Source: Elusimicrobiota bacterium | Lineage (GTDB): Bacteria > CG03 > SLGR01 > PWQF01 | Reading direction: 5' to 3' | Length of the DNA: 64,000 bases | Assembly (NCBI GenBank): GCA_003557485.1 | Contig: PWOI01000179.1 | Location: 13,789-77,788 of the forward strand | Shown: piece by piece, positions 33,715 to 42,594 of the stretch | Layout of the letters: each line of letters opens with the position of its first letter | Numbering within the stretch: the first letter of the stretch is position 1 | Made by a program: the position numbers and the translations under genes | Notes under the pieces: model-generated | Told to the model about the DNA's origin: nothing | What the model saw: the letters and a program-made list of their open reading frames with translations, nothing else | Database searches by the model: none

Positions 33715-35253
33715 ATGACAATAAGCATAGGAAGGAGTTTCTCTCTTGCCGGAATAGATGCCCACCCTGTCACTGTCGAAGTTGACATAAGAAGGGGCCT
33801 TCCTTCGTACACTACCGTCGGGCTTGCCGATAAGGCGGTGAAAGAAAGCAAAAACAGGATAAATGCCGCCGTTAAAAACTCGGGTTATGAATTTCCAGTT
33901 AAAAGGATAACGGTAAATCTTGCGCCGGCCTCGGTAAAAAAAGAGGGTTCCTCTTTTGATTTTCCCATAGCGCTCGGAATACTCCAGTCTTCGGGTACAA
34001 TAAAACCCGGCCGGTTGGACGGCATAGCTTCTGTGGGAGAACTCTCTCTGGACGGAAACCTGAGGAGAGTGCGTGGTGTTCTTCCGATGGCTCGTTGCCT
34101 TAAAGAATCAGGCCTTAAAAAAATACTTCTGCCTGAAGAAAACGGTAAAGAGGCTGCTGTTGTGGAGGGAATAGACGTAATTCCCGTTGATAACCTGAAA
34201 ACTGCCGTAGATTATTTAAACGGTGATAAAAGCATTGAACCTTTTAAGCTTGACCTTCAGCAGGAGTTTCGCCACTCCTGCAGCTACAGGGAGGATTTTT
34301 CAGACATTAAAGGGCAGTACATGGCCAAAAGAGCTATGGAAATAGCTGCTGCAGGGGGGCATAATATTCTTATGACCGGTCCTCCCGGCGCCGGCAAAAC
34401 TATGCTTGCCCGCCGCCTTCTTACAATTCTTCCTTCTTTAAGCATTAGGGAGGCAATACAGGTAACGATTATTCAGTCTGTTGCGGGAAAAGTCTCGCCG
34501 GGAAGTTCTCTTGTCTCCAGGAGGCCATTCAGGTCTCCCCACCATACTGTATCCGATATCGCGCTTGTAGGAGGAGGAAGCAATCCAAGGCCGGGTGAGA
34601 TATCCCTTGCTCACAGAGGAGTTCTTTTTCTTGATGAATTTCCTGAATTCAAGCGTCAGGCAATAGAAGTTATACGGCAGCCTATGGAGGATGGGACAAT
34701 AACAGTTTCCCGCGCTGCGGATTCTGCAACCTATCCGGCATCTTTTATGCTGGTTGCGGCAATGAATCCCTGTCCGTGCGGTTATTTCGCTGTAAGCGGA
34801 AGGGAGTGTACCTGTACAGCGGTTGAAATAAAAAAGTACCGCTCTAAAATTTCAGGGCCGGTTATGGATAGAATAGATATGCATATTTATGTTCCTGCCC
34901 TGGGCAAGAAGGATATCGACTCTCTGGACAGGGGGGAAACTTCGAATATAATAAGAAAAAGAGTAATTGAAGCCAGAAATATACAGAGAGAGCGTTACTT
35001 TCGTGAAGAAAATATTTTTGCCAATGCGGAAGTTGACGGAAAAGTAATAGATAAATACTGCCGGCCTTCAAAAACGGCGTCCGGGCTGCTTATTGATTCA
35101 ATGGAAAAGTACGGGCTTTCGGTGAGGGCTTACAATAAAACGCTTAAAATAGCAAGGACAATTGCCGATATTGAGAACAGTGAGGAAATAACAGAACAGC
35201 ATGCCGCCGAGGCCCTGCAGTACAGAATAGGGGACAGGCAATGGGACCTATAG
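33715..35253 (+). CDS. comM: ComM/YifB-type Mg-chelatase-like AAA+ ATPase
   Basis: 512 residues. An N-terminal Lon-protease-like domain (SLAGIDAHPVTVEVDIRRGL, VNLAPASVKKEG) is followed by an AAA+ module with Walker A GPPGAGKTMLARRLL, Walker B LFLDEFPEF and SPHHTVSDIALVGGG. A cysteine loop (NPCPCGYF, CTCT) and a C-terminal Mg-chelatase-like region follow. ComM is a helicase that promotes branch migration during natural transformation. dprA at 42.6 kb is another DNA-uptake-related gene. Confidence 0.93.
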   Translation: MTISIGRSFSLAGIDAHPVTVEVDIRRGLPSYTTVGLADKAVKESKNRINAAVKNSGYEFPVKRITVNLAPASVKKEGSSFDFPIALGILQSSGTIKPGRLDGIASVGELSLDGNLRRVRGVLPMARCLKESGLKKILLPEENGKEAAVVEGIDVIPVDNLKTAVDYLNGDKSIEPFKLDLQQEFRHSCSYREDFSDIKGQYMAKRAMEIAAAGGHNILMTGPPGAGKTMLARRLLTILPSLSIREAIQVTIIQSVAGKVSPGSSLVSRRPFRSPHHTVSDIALVGGGSNPRPGEISLAHRGVLFLDEFPEFKRQAIEVIRQPMEDGTITVSRAADSATYPASFMLVAAMNPCPCGYFAVSGRECTCTAVEIKKYRSKISGPVMDRIDMHIYVPALGKKDIDSLDRGETSNIIRKRVIEARNIQRERYFREENIFANAEVDGKVIDKYCRPSKTASGLLIDSMEKYGLSVRAYNKTLKIARTIADIENSEEITEQHAAEALQYRIGDRQWDL

Positions 35254-35288
35254 GATCTGGTTTTTTTAAAGATAAGTGGAGGATCATC

Positions 35289-37181
35289 ATGTCAGCCGTA
35301 TGGTTAATAGCGGTTCTCGCATTCTATTGCTGCTTGAATCCTGCTCCTCTTGGAAATTTTTTTCCGCCTCTTGCAGGGATGTTTTTTATCGGGCTTGCCG
35401 CCATCGGAAGCGGATTAAAAGTGCTTAATAAGTTAAATCTCCGGACCGATACTTTTCTTGAAAATATTACTTTTTCAGGAGGTTTCGGATTGGGAATCCT
35501 TTATATTGCAAGTCTTGCTTTAGGCCTTGCCGGGCTTTACAGGAGCGTATATGCATCGGGTGTTGTTTTTCTTCTTTTGCTTATTTCATTTCCGGAATTA
35601 AAAGACTGGATTAATAAATCGGTTTATAAACTAAAACAGCATTCTGGAAACAGGTTTTCACTTATAGGCGCCCTGTTTTTAATTGTTCTTGTTTCATTCC
35701 TGGGGATAGCCCTTCTTTCAGCAATAACCCCTCCAGTCAGCGAATATGCGTTGTCAGGATCCCTTGCAACATCCGGAAGCTATGTGATTCAGGGCGGCAT
35801 CACCGCTTTCCCGTACAGCTATCAGATTCACCTTCCCCCCGGTATGAGTTCTCTTCAGGCTTTGGGGCTGCTCATAGCCGGTGAAACAGGTGCGGGCCCG
35901 GTGTCTTTTTTCTTTCTTTTTTTTCTTTTAACAGGCGTTTATTCAATGACCAGAAAGTTTTTTCACCGTAAAATAGCTCTTTTTGCATGTGCGATAATGC
36001 TGTCTACTCCTGCTCTGATTAATTTTTACGTTTCCGGACATCCTTTTATGGGAAGTGTGTTTTTCGGATTTCTTGCAGTATACTGTTATATATGCTGGAC
36101 TTCACGTTCGGGGGAAATCACAGGGATGTCTGATAAGTGGATTGTAGCTTGCGGAATATTCGCCGGACTTTCAATATCATTCGGGTTCTACAGTATATTC
36201 GTGCCTATGGCACTTGTTATAATGATAATATATTCCATAGCAGCAATAAAAAAAGATATAAGTTTTCAGGATGCAGTAAATCACGCTGCCTGGTTTCTAA
36301 TTCCTTTTATTGCCGTGCTGCTCCCTCACGTTATTAAAAATCTTATCACAGCAGGGAACCCTTTATTTCCGTTTTTTTCCCGCGCTTTTATCCCTTTAGG
36401 TATAGAAGGAGCAAGGGAAAGTCTCTGGGGCTACCTTATGCCTCTGTGGAATATACCTTTTGCAGAAAACATTAGATGGAGCAATTTTTTCCTGATGGGG
36501 CCGCTTTACTTTCTCTTTATTCCGGCTGTAATTGCAGTAAGAGAGATAGGAAAAACCGTTAAGCTGCTTCTCCGCTTCACTGTATTATATCTGATTATTT
36601 ATATTGTTGCGGGAAGAGATATGGCCTTTATTTATTTCCTTATGCCGGTTTTGAGCATTATTACGGCATATATAATAGTTAACCTTTACGGGCAGAAAAA
36701 GTATTTTTATCATTTTGTAATGGCAGTATTTTTCATAGGTCTTTTCATAAATTTTAATCTAATAATGGGAAGTACAAAAAGTTACGGGAATATATACTTT
36801 ACATTAGGATTGGAAAGCAGAGAAGAGCATCTTAAGAATAATCTCCCGGGGTATAGTGTGTTTCGGTATATAAACGAAAACACTCCTGCAGAAAGCGTCA
36901 TACTTATTGCCGGAGAAACGAGAACATTTTATATTGAGCGCCCTGTTGTCGGCGGCGACGTTTTTATAGACAATCCGATTCTGGATATGATTCGCCGGCA
37001 CGGCACACCGGAAGGATTTCTTGAAGAAATTCAAGAGATGAATATTACGCATATTCTTATCGGAGAGGGGTTCGGCAGATACTGGCCGGAGAGGGATAGG
37101 TTTATTTTTGATAACATTATCAAAAATAATACTATCTTGCTTTTAGATAAAAAAGGCTACCGTCTTTATAGGTTTCTTTAA
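35289..37181 (+). CDS. Polytopic membrane protein, probable GT-C-type glycosyltransferase
   Basis: 630 residues from ATG 35289, chosen because GGAGG lies 6 nt upstream; an earlier in-frame ATG at 35241 would overlap comM by 13 nt. Roughly a dozen hydrophobic segments fill residues 1-530. A soluble C-terminal segment of about 110 residues follows (YRINENTPAESVI-like region, then EMNITHILIGEGFGRYWPE). The architecture, many helices plus a C-terminal periplasmic domain, resembles lipid-linked-sugar glycosyltransferases of the PMT/ArnT group. I did not find a clear DD/DE motif, so the enzymatic assignment is tentative. It precedes a glycosyltransferase but is separated from it by a hairpin and promoter. 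Confidence 0.6.
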   Translation: MSAVWLIAVLAFYCCLNPAPLGNFFPPLAGMFFIGLAAIGSGLKVLNKLNLRTDTFLENITFSGGFGLGILYIASLALGLAGLYRSVYASGVVFLLLLISFPELKDWINKSVYKLKQHSGNRFSLIGALFLIVLVSFLGIALLSAITPPVSEYALSGSLATSGSYVIQGGITAFPYSYQIHLPPGMSSLQALGLLIAGETGAGPVSFFFLFFLLTGVYSMTRKFFHRKIALFACAIMLSTPALINFYVSGHPFMGSVFFGFLAVYCYICWTSRSGEITGMSDKWIVACGIFAGLSISFGFYSIFVPMALVIMIIYSIAAIKKDISFQDAVNHAAWFLIPFIAVLLPHVIKNLITAGNPLFPFFSRAFIPLGIEGARESLWGYLMPLWNIPFAENIRWSNFFLMGPLYFLFIPAVIAVREIGKTVKLLLRFTVLYLIIYIVAGRDMAFIYFLMPVLSIITAYIIVNLYGQKKYFYHFVMAVFFIGLFINFNLIMGSTKSYGNIYFTLGLESREEHLKNNLPGYSVFRYINENTPAESVILIAGETRTFYIERPVVGGDVFIDNPILDMIRRHGTPEGFLEEIQEMNITHILIGEGFGRYWPERDRFIFDNIIKNNTILLLDKKGYRLYRFL

Positions 37182-37198
37182 GTCCGGAAAAACGGCAT

Positions 37199-37233
37199 AA
37201 AAAAGCGCCGGTATCGGGGGGAGACACCGGCGC
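37199..37233 (-). terminator. Hairpin with T run on the minus strand
   Basis: GCGCCGGT (37205-37212) pairs with ACCGGCGC (37226-37233), extended by two inner pairs around a G-rich loop. On the minus strand it is followed by six T (complement of 37199-37204), an intrinsic terminator for leftward transcription. On the plus strand there is no T run, but the hairpin may still stabilise or pause the 3' end of the preceding mRNA. Confidence 0.6.
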
Positions 37234-37328
37234 AGTAGAATAATAACACAAAGTTCGTGAACCTGTCAAATATTTGAGCCAGGTATTCTTATAACACTAA
37301 ATACCGGAAAATATAAAAGGTCAAATTC

Positions 37329-37357
37329 TTGAAAATGGACCCGGTATTAGATATAAT
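37329..37357 (+). promoter_or_regulatory. Sigma70-type promoter for the glycosyltransferase gene
   Basis: TTGAAA at 37329-37334, 17-nt spacer, perfect TATAAT at 37352-37357. The predicted start near 37364 gives a ~37-nt leader with AAAGGA before the ATG at 37401. The rest of the 220-nt gap holds only the hairpin described at 37199. Confidence 0.75.
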
Positions 37358-37400
37358 TTAGTGTAACTTGAGCCAATTCAGTCAATAAAGGAAAGCATTT

Positions 37401-38948
37401 ATGAGTGAACAAAAACAAAAGCTGACTATCTGCCTTTTAAACCCGCAGGGTCATGTGAGATGGAAAGAACCCCAGATTGCCGAACATCCCGATACCGGCG
37501 GCCAGATTGTATATATACTGGAGCTTGCCAAGGAATTTGAAAAAGCCGGATGCCGGGTTGATATTTTCACCAGGTATTTTAAAGATCCCGATTGGCCCGG
37601 TTACGACAGGGAAATAGAAGATTACAATGAGAATCTAAGAATAGCAAGAATAAAATGCGGTAAGGAAGACAGGTTTATACGCAAAGAGAAGCTCTGGCCT
37701 TTAATAAAAGATTTTTCCGCCGGTGTGAAAAAGTTTTACAGGGATCAGGGATACCAGCCCGATATTATTACATCTCACTATGCTGATGCGGGCCTTGCCG
37801 CCGGTATACTTAAAAAAGATCTCAAAAAACCCTATGTACATACCGGTCATTCACTCGGAGGAAAAAAAATGGACAATCTCAACCTTTCCCGTTCTAATTT
37901 TGAAATGATAAACAAAAACTTCAGTTTTCATCTAAGAATTTCTGCTGAGAGAATATCTTTCAAGAACGCTAACAGGGTAATTGTTTCAACACAGGAGGAA
38001 ATAGATCAGCAATACGGACACAGAGTTTATAAGTCGATAGTAAGCAGAAATAAGGAAAAATTCTGCATAATACCTCCGGGAATTGACCCGGAAAACTTTT
38101 TTTCATATCACCGGCAGGAAAAAGATACGGAAAAATATAAAAAAGCAGTAGGGTTGTTGAAGAAGCAGTTAAAAAGATCCATATCAAAAGAAAGAAAAGA
38201 TTTGCCCTGTGTCTTTTCTGCTGCCCGCTTTGATGCAAAGAAAAACCCTACGGGACTCTTAAGGGCTTATGCCAGCAGCCGGCAACTTCAGGAGAATATG
38301 AACCTGCTTATTGTGGCAGGAAACGTAGAGAACCCTCTTACCCCTAAAAACAGGAATAAGTTTAAAGAGCATGAGAAATATATTATTGAGGATATAGCCA
38401 GCATAATAGAAGGCTGGAAGCTTAAGGGAAAAGTCTGTCTCAGTCCGGGGTTTGATTATATGGATGAAATGCCGTACATATACAGATATGCCGGTAGGAA
38501 TAAGTGGATTTTTGTTAATCCGGCTCTTCACGAGCCGTTCGGGCTGACTATAATTGAGGCAATGGCCTCGGGGCTTCCCGTTGTGGCTACAAAACACGGG
38601 GGTCCTGCTGAGATCCTTAATGGCGGAGAGTTCGGAATCCTTACCGAATCAATAGATCCTCTTTTGCTGGCCTCTTCCCTGGAAGAGCTTCTTATAGCGG
38701 GAAAATGGAGAAATTTCTCTAAAAAAGGAATGGAGAGAGTTAAGAAAAAATTTACCTGGAAGGCAGCGACGGCCAGTTATATGAAAGTTTTTAAGAAAGT
38801 AAAAAAAGAGGGAGTACAGAATAAAGGTGATTTTCCCATTCCCGATTATTTTCTTAAACGGACAAAAAAAAATGAAAGTCATCTTATGAAGGAATTGAGA
38901 AGTTTAATGTTCAGTCAGAAGAGAGGAGGAAAGAATGCTGGGAGATAA
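37401..38948 (+). CDS. GT4 glycosyltransferase, sucrose-phosphate-synthase-like
   Basis: 515 residues, GT-B fold. The N-terminal half has NPQGHVRWKEPQIAEHPDTG (the HPDTGGQ-VY donor loop typical of sucrose-phosphate and mannosylfructose-phosphate synthases), DIITSHYADAGLAAGIL, and HTGHSLGGKKM. The C-terminal half has VFSAARFDAKKNPTGLLRAY, NPALHEPFGLTIIEAMASGL and the EX7E motif. The closest functional models use UDP- or GDP-sugars and a sugar-phosphate acceptor. Donor and acceptor here are not known. It is followed with a 14-nt overlap by a P-loop kinase, which suggests a small sugar-nucleotide or compatible-solute operon. Confidence 0.85.
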   Translation: MSEQKQKLTICLLNPQGHVRWKEPQIAEHPDTGGQIVYILELAKEFEKAGCRVDIFTRYFKDPDWPGYDREIEDYNENLRIARIKCGKEDRFIRKEKLWPLIKDFSAGVKKFYRDQGYQPDIITSHYADAGLAAGILKKDLKKPYVHTGHSLGGKKMDNLNLSRSNFEMINKNFSFHLRISAERISFKNANRVIVSTQEEIDQQYGHRVYKSIVSRNKEKFCIIPPGIDPENFFSYHRQEKDTEKYKKAVGLLKKQLKRSISKERKDLPCVFSAARFDAKKNPTGLLRAYASSRQLQENMNLLIVAGNVENPLTPKNRNKFKEHEKYIIEDIASIIEGWKLKGKVCLSPGFDYMDEMPYIYRYAGRNKWIFVNPALHEPFGLTIIEAMASGLPVVATKHGGPAEILNGGEFGILTESIDPLLLASSLEELLIAGKWRNFSKKGMERVKKKFTWKAATASYMKVFKKVKKEGVQNKGDFPIPDYFLKRTKKNESHLMKELRSLMFSQKRGGKNAGR

Positions 38949-39597
38949 AATAGTTGTCAGGGATCACCACACCCGCGCCGCTGAAGGAGTCTATGGACTT
39001 GTAAGGGAAAGAGTCCTTAATTCACCGGGAAGAATTGCCATAACAGTAGCCGGAGAGTCAGGAAGCGGTAAAAGTGAAATAGCAACCGAAGTGGGTAGGT
39101 TATTCAGGGAAAAGGATAATTTCAAATCCATTTTATTTCATCAGGACGATTACTTTATCAGGCCTCCTAAAACAAATACTGAATACAGAAAGAAAGGTTT
39201 AAAGCATGTGGGAATTCATGAAGTAAAAATGGACCTTCTTGACAGCCACCTGAAAGAGGCTAAGAGTCCGGAATTTTCTGAAAGCGGACAGATAAAAAAA
39301 CCCCTTATAGATTACGATAAAGACTGTATACTTGAAGAAAAGGTAGATGTTGAAAACATAAAACTTTTAATTGCCGAAGGAACTTATACCACAAGCCTTG
39401 AAAATGCTGATATAAAAGTTTTTATAGATTTAGATTATAAAGAAACAAAAAAGCACCGAGAAGACCGTGGCCGTGATAAACTGGATAGTTATACAGAAAA
39501 AATATTAAAAAAAGAGCACAAAACAATTTCTTCGCATAAAAAGCATGCGGATATTATTATTGACAGCCGTTACACGGCTTTGAAATCCGGCGTTTGA
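38935..39597 (+). CDS. Uridine kinase / phosphoribulokinase-like P-loop kinase
   Basis: 220 residues. Walker A is GESGSGKSEIATEVGRLF and is followed by HQDDYFIRPPKTNTEYR (the DDYY-type substrate loop), a Walker-B-like LIAEGTYTT, and KKHREDRGRDK (lid arginines). These fit the uridine kinase/PRK superfamily. The exact substrate cannot be read from sequence; a sugar or nucleoside is likely given the coupled glycosyltransferase. The TGA stop is part of the next promoter's TTGACA. Confidence 0.75.
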   Translation: MLGDKIVVRDHHTRAAEGVYGLVRERVLNSPGRIAITVAGESGSGKSEIATEVGRLFREKDNFKSILFHQDDYFIRPPKTNTEYRKKGLKHVGIHEVKMDLLDSHLKEAKSPEFSESGQIKKPLIDYDKDCILEEKVDVENIKLLIAEGTYTTSLENADIKVFIDLDYKETKKHREDRGRDKLDSYTEKILKKEHKTISSHKKHADIIIDSRYTALKSGV

Positions 39598-39622
39598 CAA
39601 AAAAAATAAGTAATATTATCAT
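39594..39622 (+). promoter_or_regulatory. Promoter for the LysM gene, overlapping the kinase stop codon
   Basis: TTGACA at 39594-39599 overlaps the upstream TGA stop. A 17-nt spacer and TATCAT at 39617-39622 follow. The predicted start near 39629 gives a short leader with SD AAGGAG. Confidence 0.72.
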
Positions 39623-39660
39623 TACAATTAGATATTCAGAAGTCTAAATAAGGAGTTAAA

Positions 39661-40365
39661 ATGAATATTGAAACAAAAAATTGCCTTTTTGCAGTGCTTC
39701 TGGCAGCGGCCTTAATTGTCCCAGAAATAATTTATTCTGCCTCGCCTCCCCGGGTAACAATTCAGGCTGATGACATAGATGTGCCGGACGGGATGGAACT
39801 CGTACTGGATGTCTATACCGTAAAGAAAACAGATTCTCTTGCAGAAATTGCCCGTAGAAAGTTTGGAGACTGGAAGAAATGGCGAATTATTTATGAATAT
39901 AATGATTATGTAAGGGACCCCCACTGGATTTTCCCTGGTGATACACTTATCGTTCCAGAACTTGTTAAAAAATTGCCGCAGGTGCCTGAGGCCGAGGTAG
40001 GAGAACCGGAAGAAGTTGAAATTGAAAAACCACGGCAGTATAGTGATTTTATTGCCCCGGAAACTTTTACTTTCGATGGGTCAATTGTTGACTTCAGAGA
40101 CAGGAAGCAGATGTATGCTCACCATGATTACTGTTTCATAGACCTGGGACGGCTTGACGGAGTAAGGGAAGGTTATAAATTTAATATATACCGCACTGAC
40201 CGGCGTGTTCCTCACCCCCAGACCGGGCGGCTTCTCGGAACTCTTATGAAAAAAGTGGGAGAACTCAGAGTCACCTCGGATGTGGAAGACCGTTCTTCTA
40301 CGGCTTTGATAACGATGTCGCATACCCTTATAGAGAAAGGGGACCTTCTACTTCTCGCTGAATAA
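39661..40365 (+). CDS. Secreted LysM-domain protein
   Basis: 234 residues with a signal peptide (LAAALIVPEIIYSAS). A LysM domain at about 48-100 (DVYTVKKTDSLAEIARRKFG, then IFPGDTLIVPELV) should bind peptidoglycan. A unique C-terminal domain (about 125-234) contains DHHDYCFIDLGRLDGVREGY-type beta strands, a pattern also seen in LysM proteins with an OB- or FlgT-like domain. I infer a periplasmic envelope protein. The next gene starts 8 nt later. Confidence 0.82.
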   Translation: MNIETKNCLFAVLLAAALIVPEIIYSASPPRVTIQADDIDVPDGMELVLDVYTVKKTDSLAEIARRKFGDWKKWRIIYEYNDYVRDPHWIFPGDTLIVPELVKKLPQVPEAEVGEPEEVEIEKPRQYSDFIAPETFTFDGSIVDFRDRKQMYAHHDYCFIDLGRLDGVREGYKFNIYRTDRRVPHPQTGRLLGTLMKKVGELRVTSDVEDRSSTALITMSHTLIEKGDLLLLAE

Positions 40366-40373
40366 GACAGACT

Positions 40374-40757
40374 GTGCTGAAAAAGGTCTTTTTGGTGGCT
40401 GTGCTGATCGGGGCGGCGGCATATTTATTCTATGATTTTGTTGATACCGGCCTGGCCCGTGATTTCATAATTGAAAATAGTGAAGAGTCCTGGGCGCCTC
40501 CGGCTCTATATTATCTCGGGCATCTGTTCGCAATTATTCAGAACAATGACCGGGCAGAAGAGATATACGGAGACTATATCGAAAATTTCGGCGGGGAAAA
40601 ACACTACCGCAGAGCACTTTACAGGTATTATTATATAGCTGCGCGGCAGAGGAGAGGTAAGGAAGCTTTTGAACGCGGGCAGCGTTATATTGAAGAATTT
40701 CCCGATAGCGAGCGGGTAAATATTATAGAAAGGCGCCTGCAGATGCTGAGAAAATAG
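40374..40757 (+). CDS. Small membrane-anchored TPR-like protein
   Basis: 127 residues, GTG start. An N-terminal hydrophobic anchor (VFLVAVLIGAAAYLFYDFV) is followed by helical hairpins with TPR spacing (PPALYYLGHLFAIIQNNDRA, EIYGDYIENFGGEKHYRRA, AFERGQRYIEEFPDSERV). No family name is recognised. It is likely co-transcribed with the LysM gene and may act with it in the periplasm. Confidence 0.65.
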   Translation: MLKKVFLVAVLIGAAAYLFYDFVDTGLARDFIIENSEESWAPPALYYLGHLFAIIQNNDRAEEIYGDYIENFGGEKHYRRALYRYYYIAARQRRGKEAFERGQRYIEEFPDSERVNIIERRLQMLRK

Positions 40758-40761
40758 AAGT

Positions 40762-40790
40762 CACTATAGAGAAATTAAATATATATAGTG
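40762..40790 (+). promoter_or_regulatory. Possible operator upstream of the XRE regulator
   Basis: A perfect 7-bp inverted repeat, CACTATA at 40762-40768 and TATAGTG at 40784-40790, with a 15-nt AT-rich centre, lies 20 nt before an HTH gene. A self-regulating operator is plausible but unproven. Confidence 0.4.
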
Positions 40791-40809
40791 TGCAGGAGTT
40801 AAATAAAAA

Positions 40810-41199
40810 ATGAATTATTCTGGTTTTTCCCGTATAATAAAACAGGGCATAAAGAAAGAAGGAATAAGTTTGAGGGAACTGGCCCGTCGAAGTTCTCTTG
40901 ACGTATCTTTTTTGTCAAAAATACTTTCCGGAAATAGAAACCCTCCCTCAAGCGAAGAAGATATAAAAAAAATAGCCAAAGGAATTAATGTTATGCCTGA
41001 AAAACTTATAATATCCAGCGGCCGCATACCTTCAAGTATGATGAAAATATTTGAAAATGAAGATTTTATTGACAATCTTATGAGGGGAGGAGCAAAAAAT
41101 TCGGATATTCCGGATAGAACTGCGGAAATGGAAGAAGCGCCTCTCGCATCTATCGGTGATTTCACCGGACAGGGCCATATAGAGGACGAACTTCTTTAG
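40810..41199 (+). CDS. XRE-family helix-turn-helix protein
   Basis: 129 residues. A Cro/CI-type HTH spans about 8-65 (ISLRELARRSSLDVSFLSKI, then SGNRNPPSSEEDIKKIAKGI). The C-terminal half is short and acidic with no recognised sensor domain. SD AGGAG precedes the ATG. An inverted repeat lies just upstream. Targets unknown; no toxin or phage genes are adjacent. Confidence 0.8.
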   Translation: MNYSGFSRIIKQGIKKEGISLRELARRSSLDVSFLSKILSGNRNPPSSEEDIKKIAKGINVMPEKLIISSGRIPSSMMKIFENEDFIDNLMRGGAKNSDIPDRTAEMEEAPLASIGDFTGQGHIEDELL

Positions 41200-41298
41200 G
41201 GCTGTTGTATAATTTCCGTTTCCTTAAAGATGCAACTGCCGGCCTGAGGATTTATTTCAAGGATATCCTGTATTCACTTTGTTAAGTCTTAAAATAAA

Positions 41299-42594
41299 AT
41301 GAGAAAATACATTTCGCCAAAAGCATTAATAATATTTATCTTTTTTTTCATCTCCTGTATACCCTTAAAGGTAGAGTCTGGCGGTCCTTTTGAACTTGAA
41401 GGCCCGGCTGACCTGGATCCTCTTATAAAACATATTGCGCCGGCGAAAATGGTTCTTCTCGGTGAAGCTTCACACGGTACTTTGGAGTTTTACAGGTGGA
41501 GGAAAGAGATAACGAAAACACTTATAAATGATTACGGTTTTGACTTTGTTGTTGTTGAAGGAGACTGGCCTGCTCATATCCGGCTGAACAGATACGTTAA
41601 AGGGAAAAAAGAGATTTCCGGTATGGAAGAACTGTTTGATATTTTTGACCGGTGGCCGCCCTGGATGTGGAAAAACAAAACAGTAGTTGACTTGATAAAG
41701 TGGCTCTCCGGATACAATGCAGGAACTGATTCAAAAGCCGGATTTTACGGGATGGATGTTTACGGTGTTGAACTTGCCTATCATGATTTAATTGAAAAAT
41801 TCCGGAATGAAGGCACGGAGTTTGCCTCCGGTATAATCTCGCTTATTAAGTGTATGGAGCAGTATGCGGGTGATATGCATGCCTATGCCAGGGCGTACTC
41901 GATGTCTCTGGCAGACTGCAGCACTCAGTTAAGGGAGGCCCGCCGCATGGTCAAAGAAAACATGCCTGAAAATTTCGAAAAAGATGAAGCACTTAACCTT
42001 GAACGCAATATAGCCGTACTATTTTATGGTGAGAAACATTTTCGCGCTATGGTAGATCCTTCTATGGACAACTGGAATGTAAGGGTAGAATTTATGAAAG
42101 AAACCGTCGAAAGACTTCGTGAGTACTACGGCCCGTCAAGCCGGGGAATAGTATGGGCGCACAATACTCACATAGGAGATGCCCGGGCCACAACAATGGC
42201 GCAGCAGGGGAGGATCAATATAGGGCAGCTTATGAGAGAGAATCTTGGTTATGAGAATGTGCGGCTTGTTGGTTTCGGTACAGGAAGCGGAACTGTAAAA
42301 GCCGGAAGTTCATGGGGGGCCCGGGGTGAAGTAATGACCATTCCCGATCCGGTAGAGAACAGTTATGAATATCTTTTTAATCAGAAAGGGTACGATATAC
42401 TGCTGTACCTTTTTGATGAAACAAACCGGGAGGGAGAACTTATGAACCCGCGGGGCCACAGGGCCATAGGTGTTGTATATAACCCCGATACCGAGCACCT
42501 TGGAAACTTTGTTCCCACAATACTGCCTCTCAGGTATGATGCCTTTATATATTTTCGCACTACCGAAGCTCTTCACGAATGGAAAAATGAGTAA
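41299..42594 (+). CDS. Erythromycin-esterase-family lipoprotein
   Basis: 431 residues. The N-terminus has a hydrophobic signal ending FFISC, a lipobox-like cysteine at residue 20, so an envelope lipoprotein is likely. The body matches the erythromycin esterase (EreA/B-like) family: MVLLGEASHGTLEFYRWR (GE-xx-H catalytic motif), FVVVEGDWP and GIVWAHNTHIGDA. Only some family members hydrolyse macrolides; chromosomal relatives are often of unknown substrate, so resistance should not be assumed. dprA overlaps its stop by 8 nt. Confidence 0.82.
   Translation: MRKYISPKALIIFIFFFISCIPLKVESGGPFELEGPADLDPLIKHIAPAKMVLLGEASHGTLEFYRWRKEITKTLINDYGFDFVVVEGDWPAHIRLNRYVKGKKEISGMEELFDIFDRWPPWMWKNKTVVDLIKWLSGYNAGTDSKAGFYGMDVYGVELAYHDLIEKFRNEGTEFASGIISLIKCMEQYAGDMHAYARAYSMSLADCSTQLREARRMVKENMPENFEKDEALNLERNIAVLFYGEKHFRAMVDPSMDNWNVRVEFMKETVERLREYYGPSSRGIVWAHNTHIGDARATTMAQQGRINIGQLMRENLGYENVRLVGFGTGSGTVKAGSSWGARGEVMTIPDPVENSYEYLFNQKGYDILLYLFDETNREGELMNPRGHRAIGVVYNPDTEHLGNFVPTILPLRYDAFIYFRTTEALHEWKNE

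Noticed and set aside
41260-41269. Perfect palindrome AGGATATCCT before the esterase-like gene
   Set aside because: A single 10-bp palindrome with no promoter context or second copy nearby is not enough to call an operator.
41299-42594. Macrolide-resistance gene call
   Set aside because: The family match is clear, but most chromosomal members have unknown substrates and no resistance context is present.
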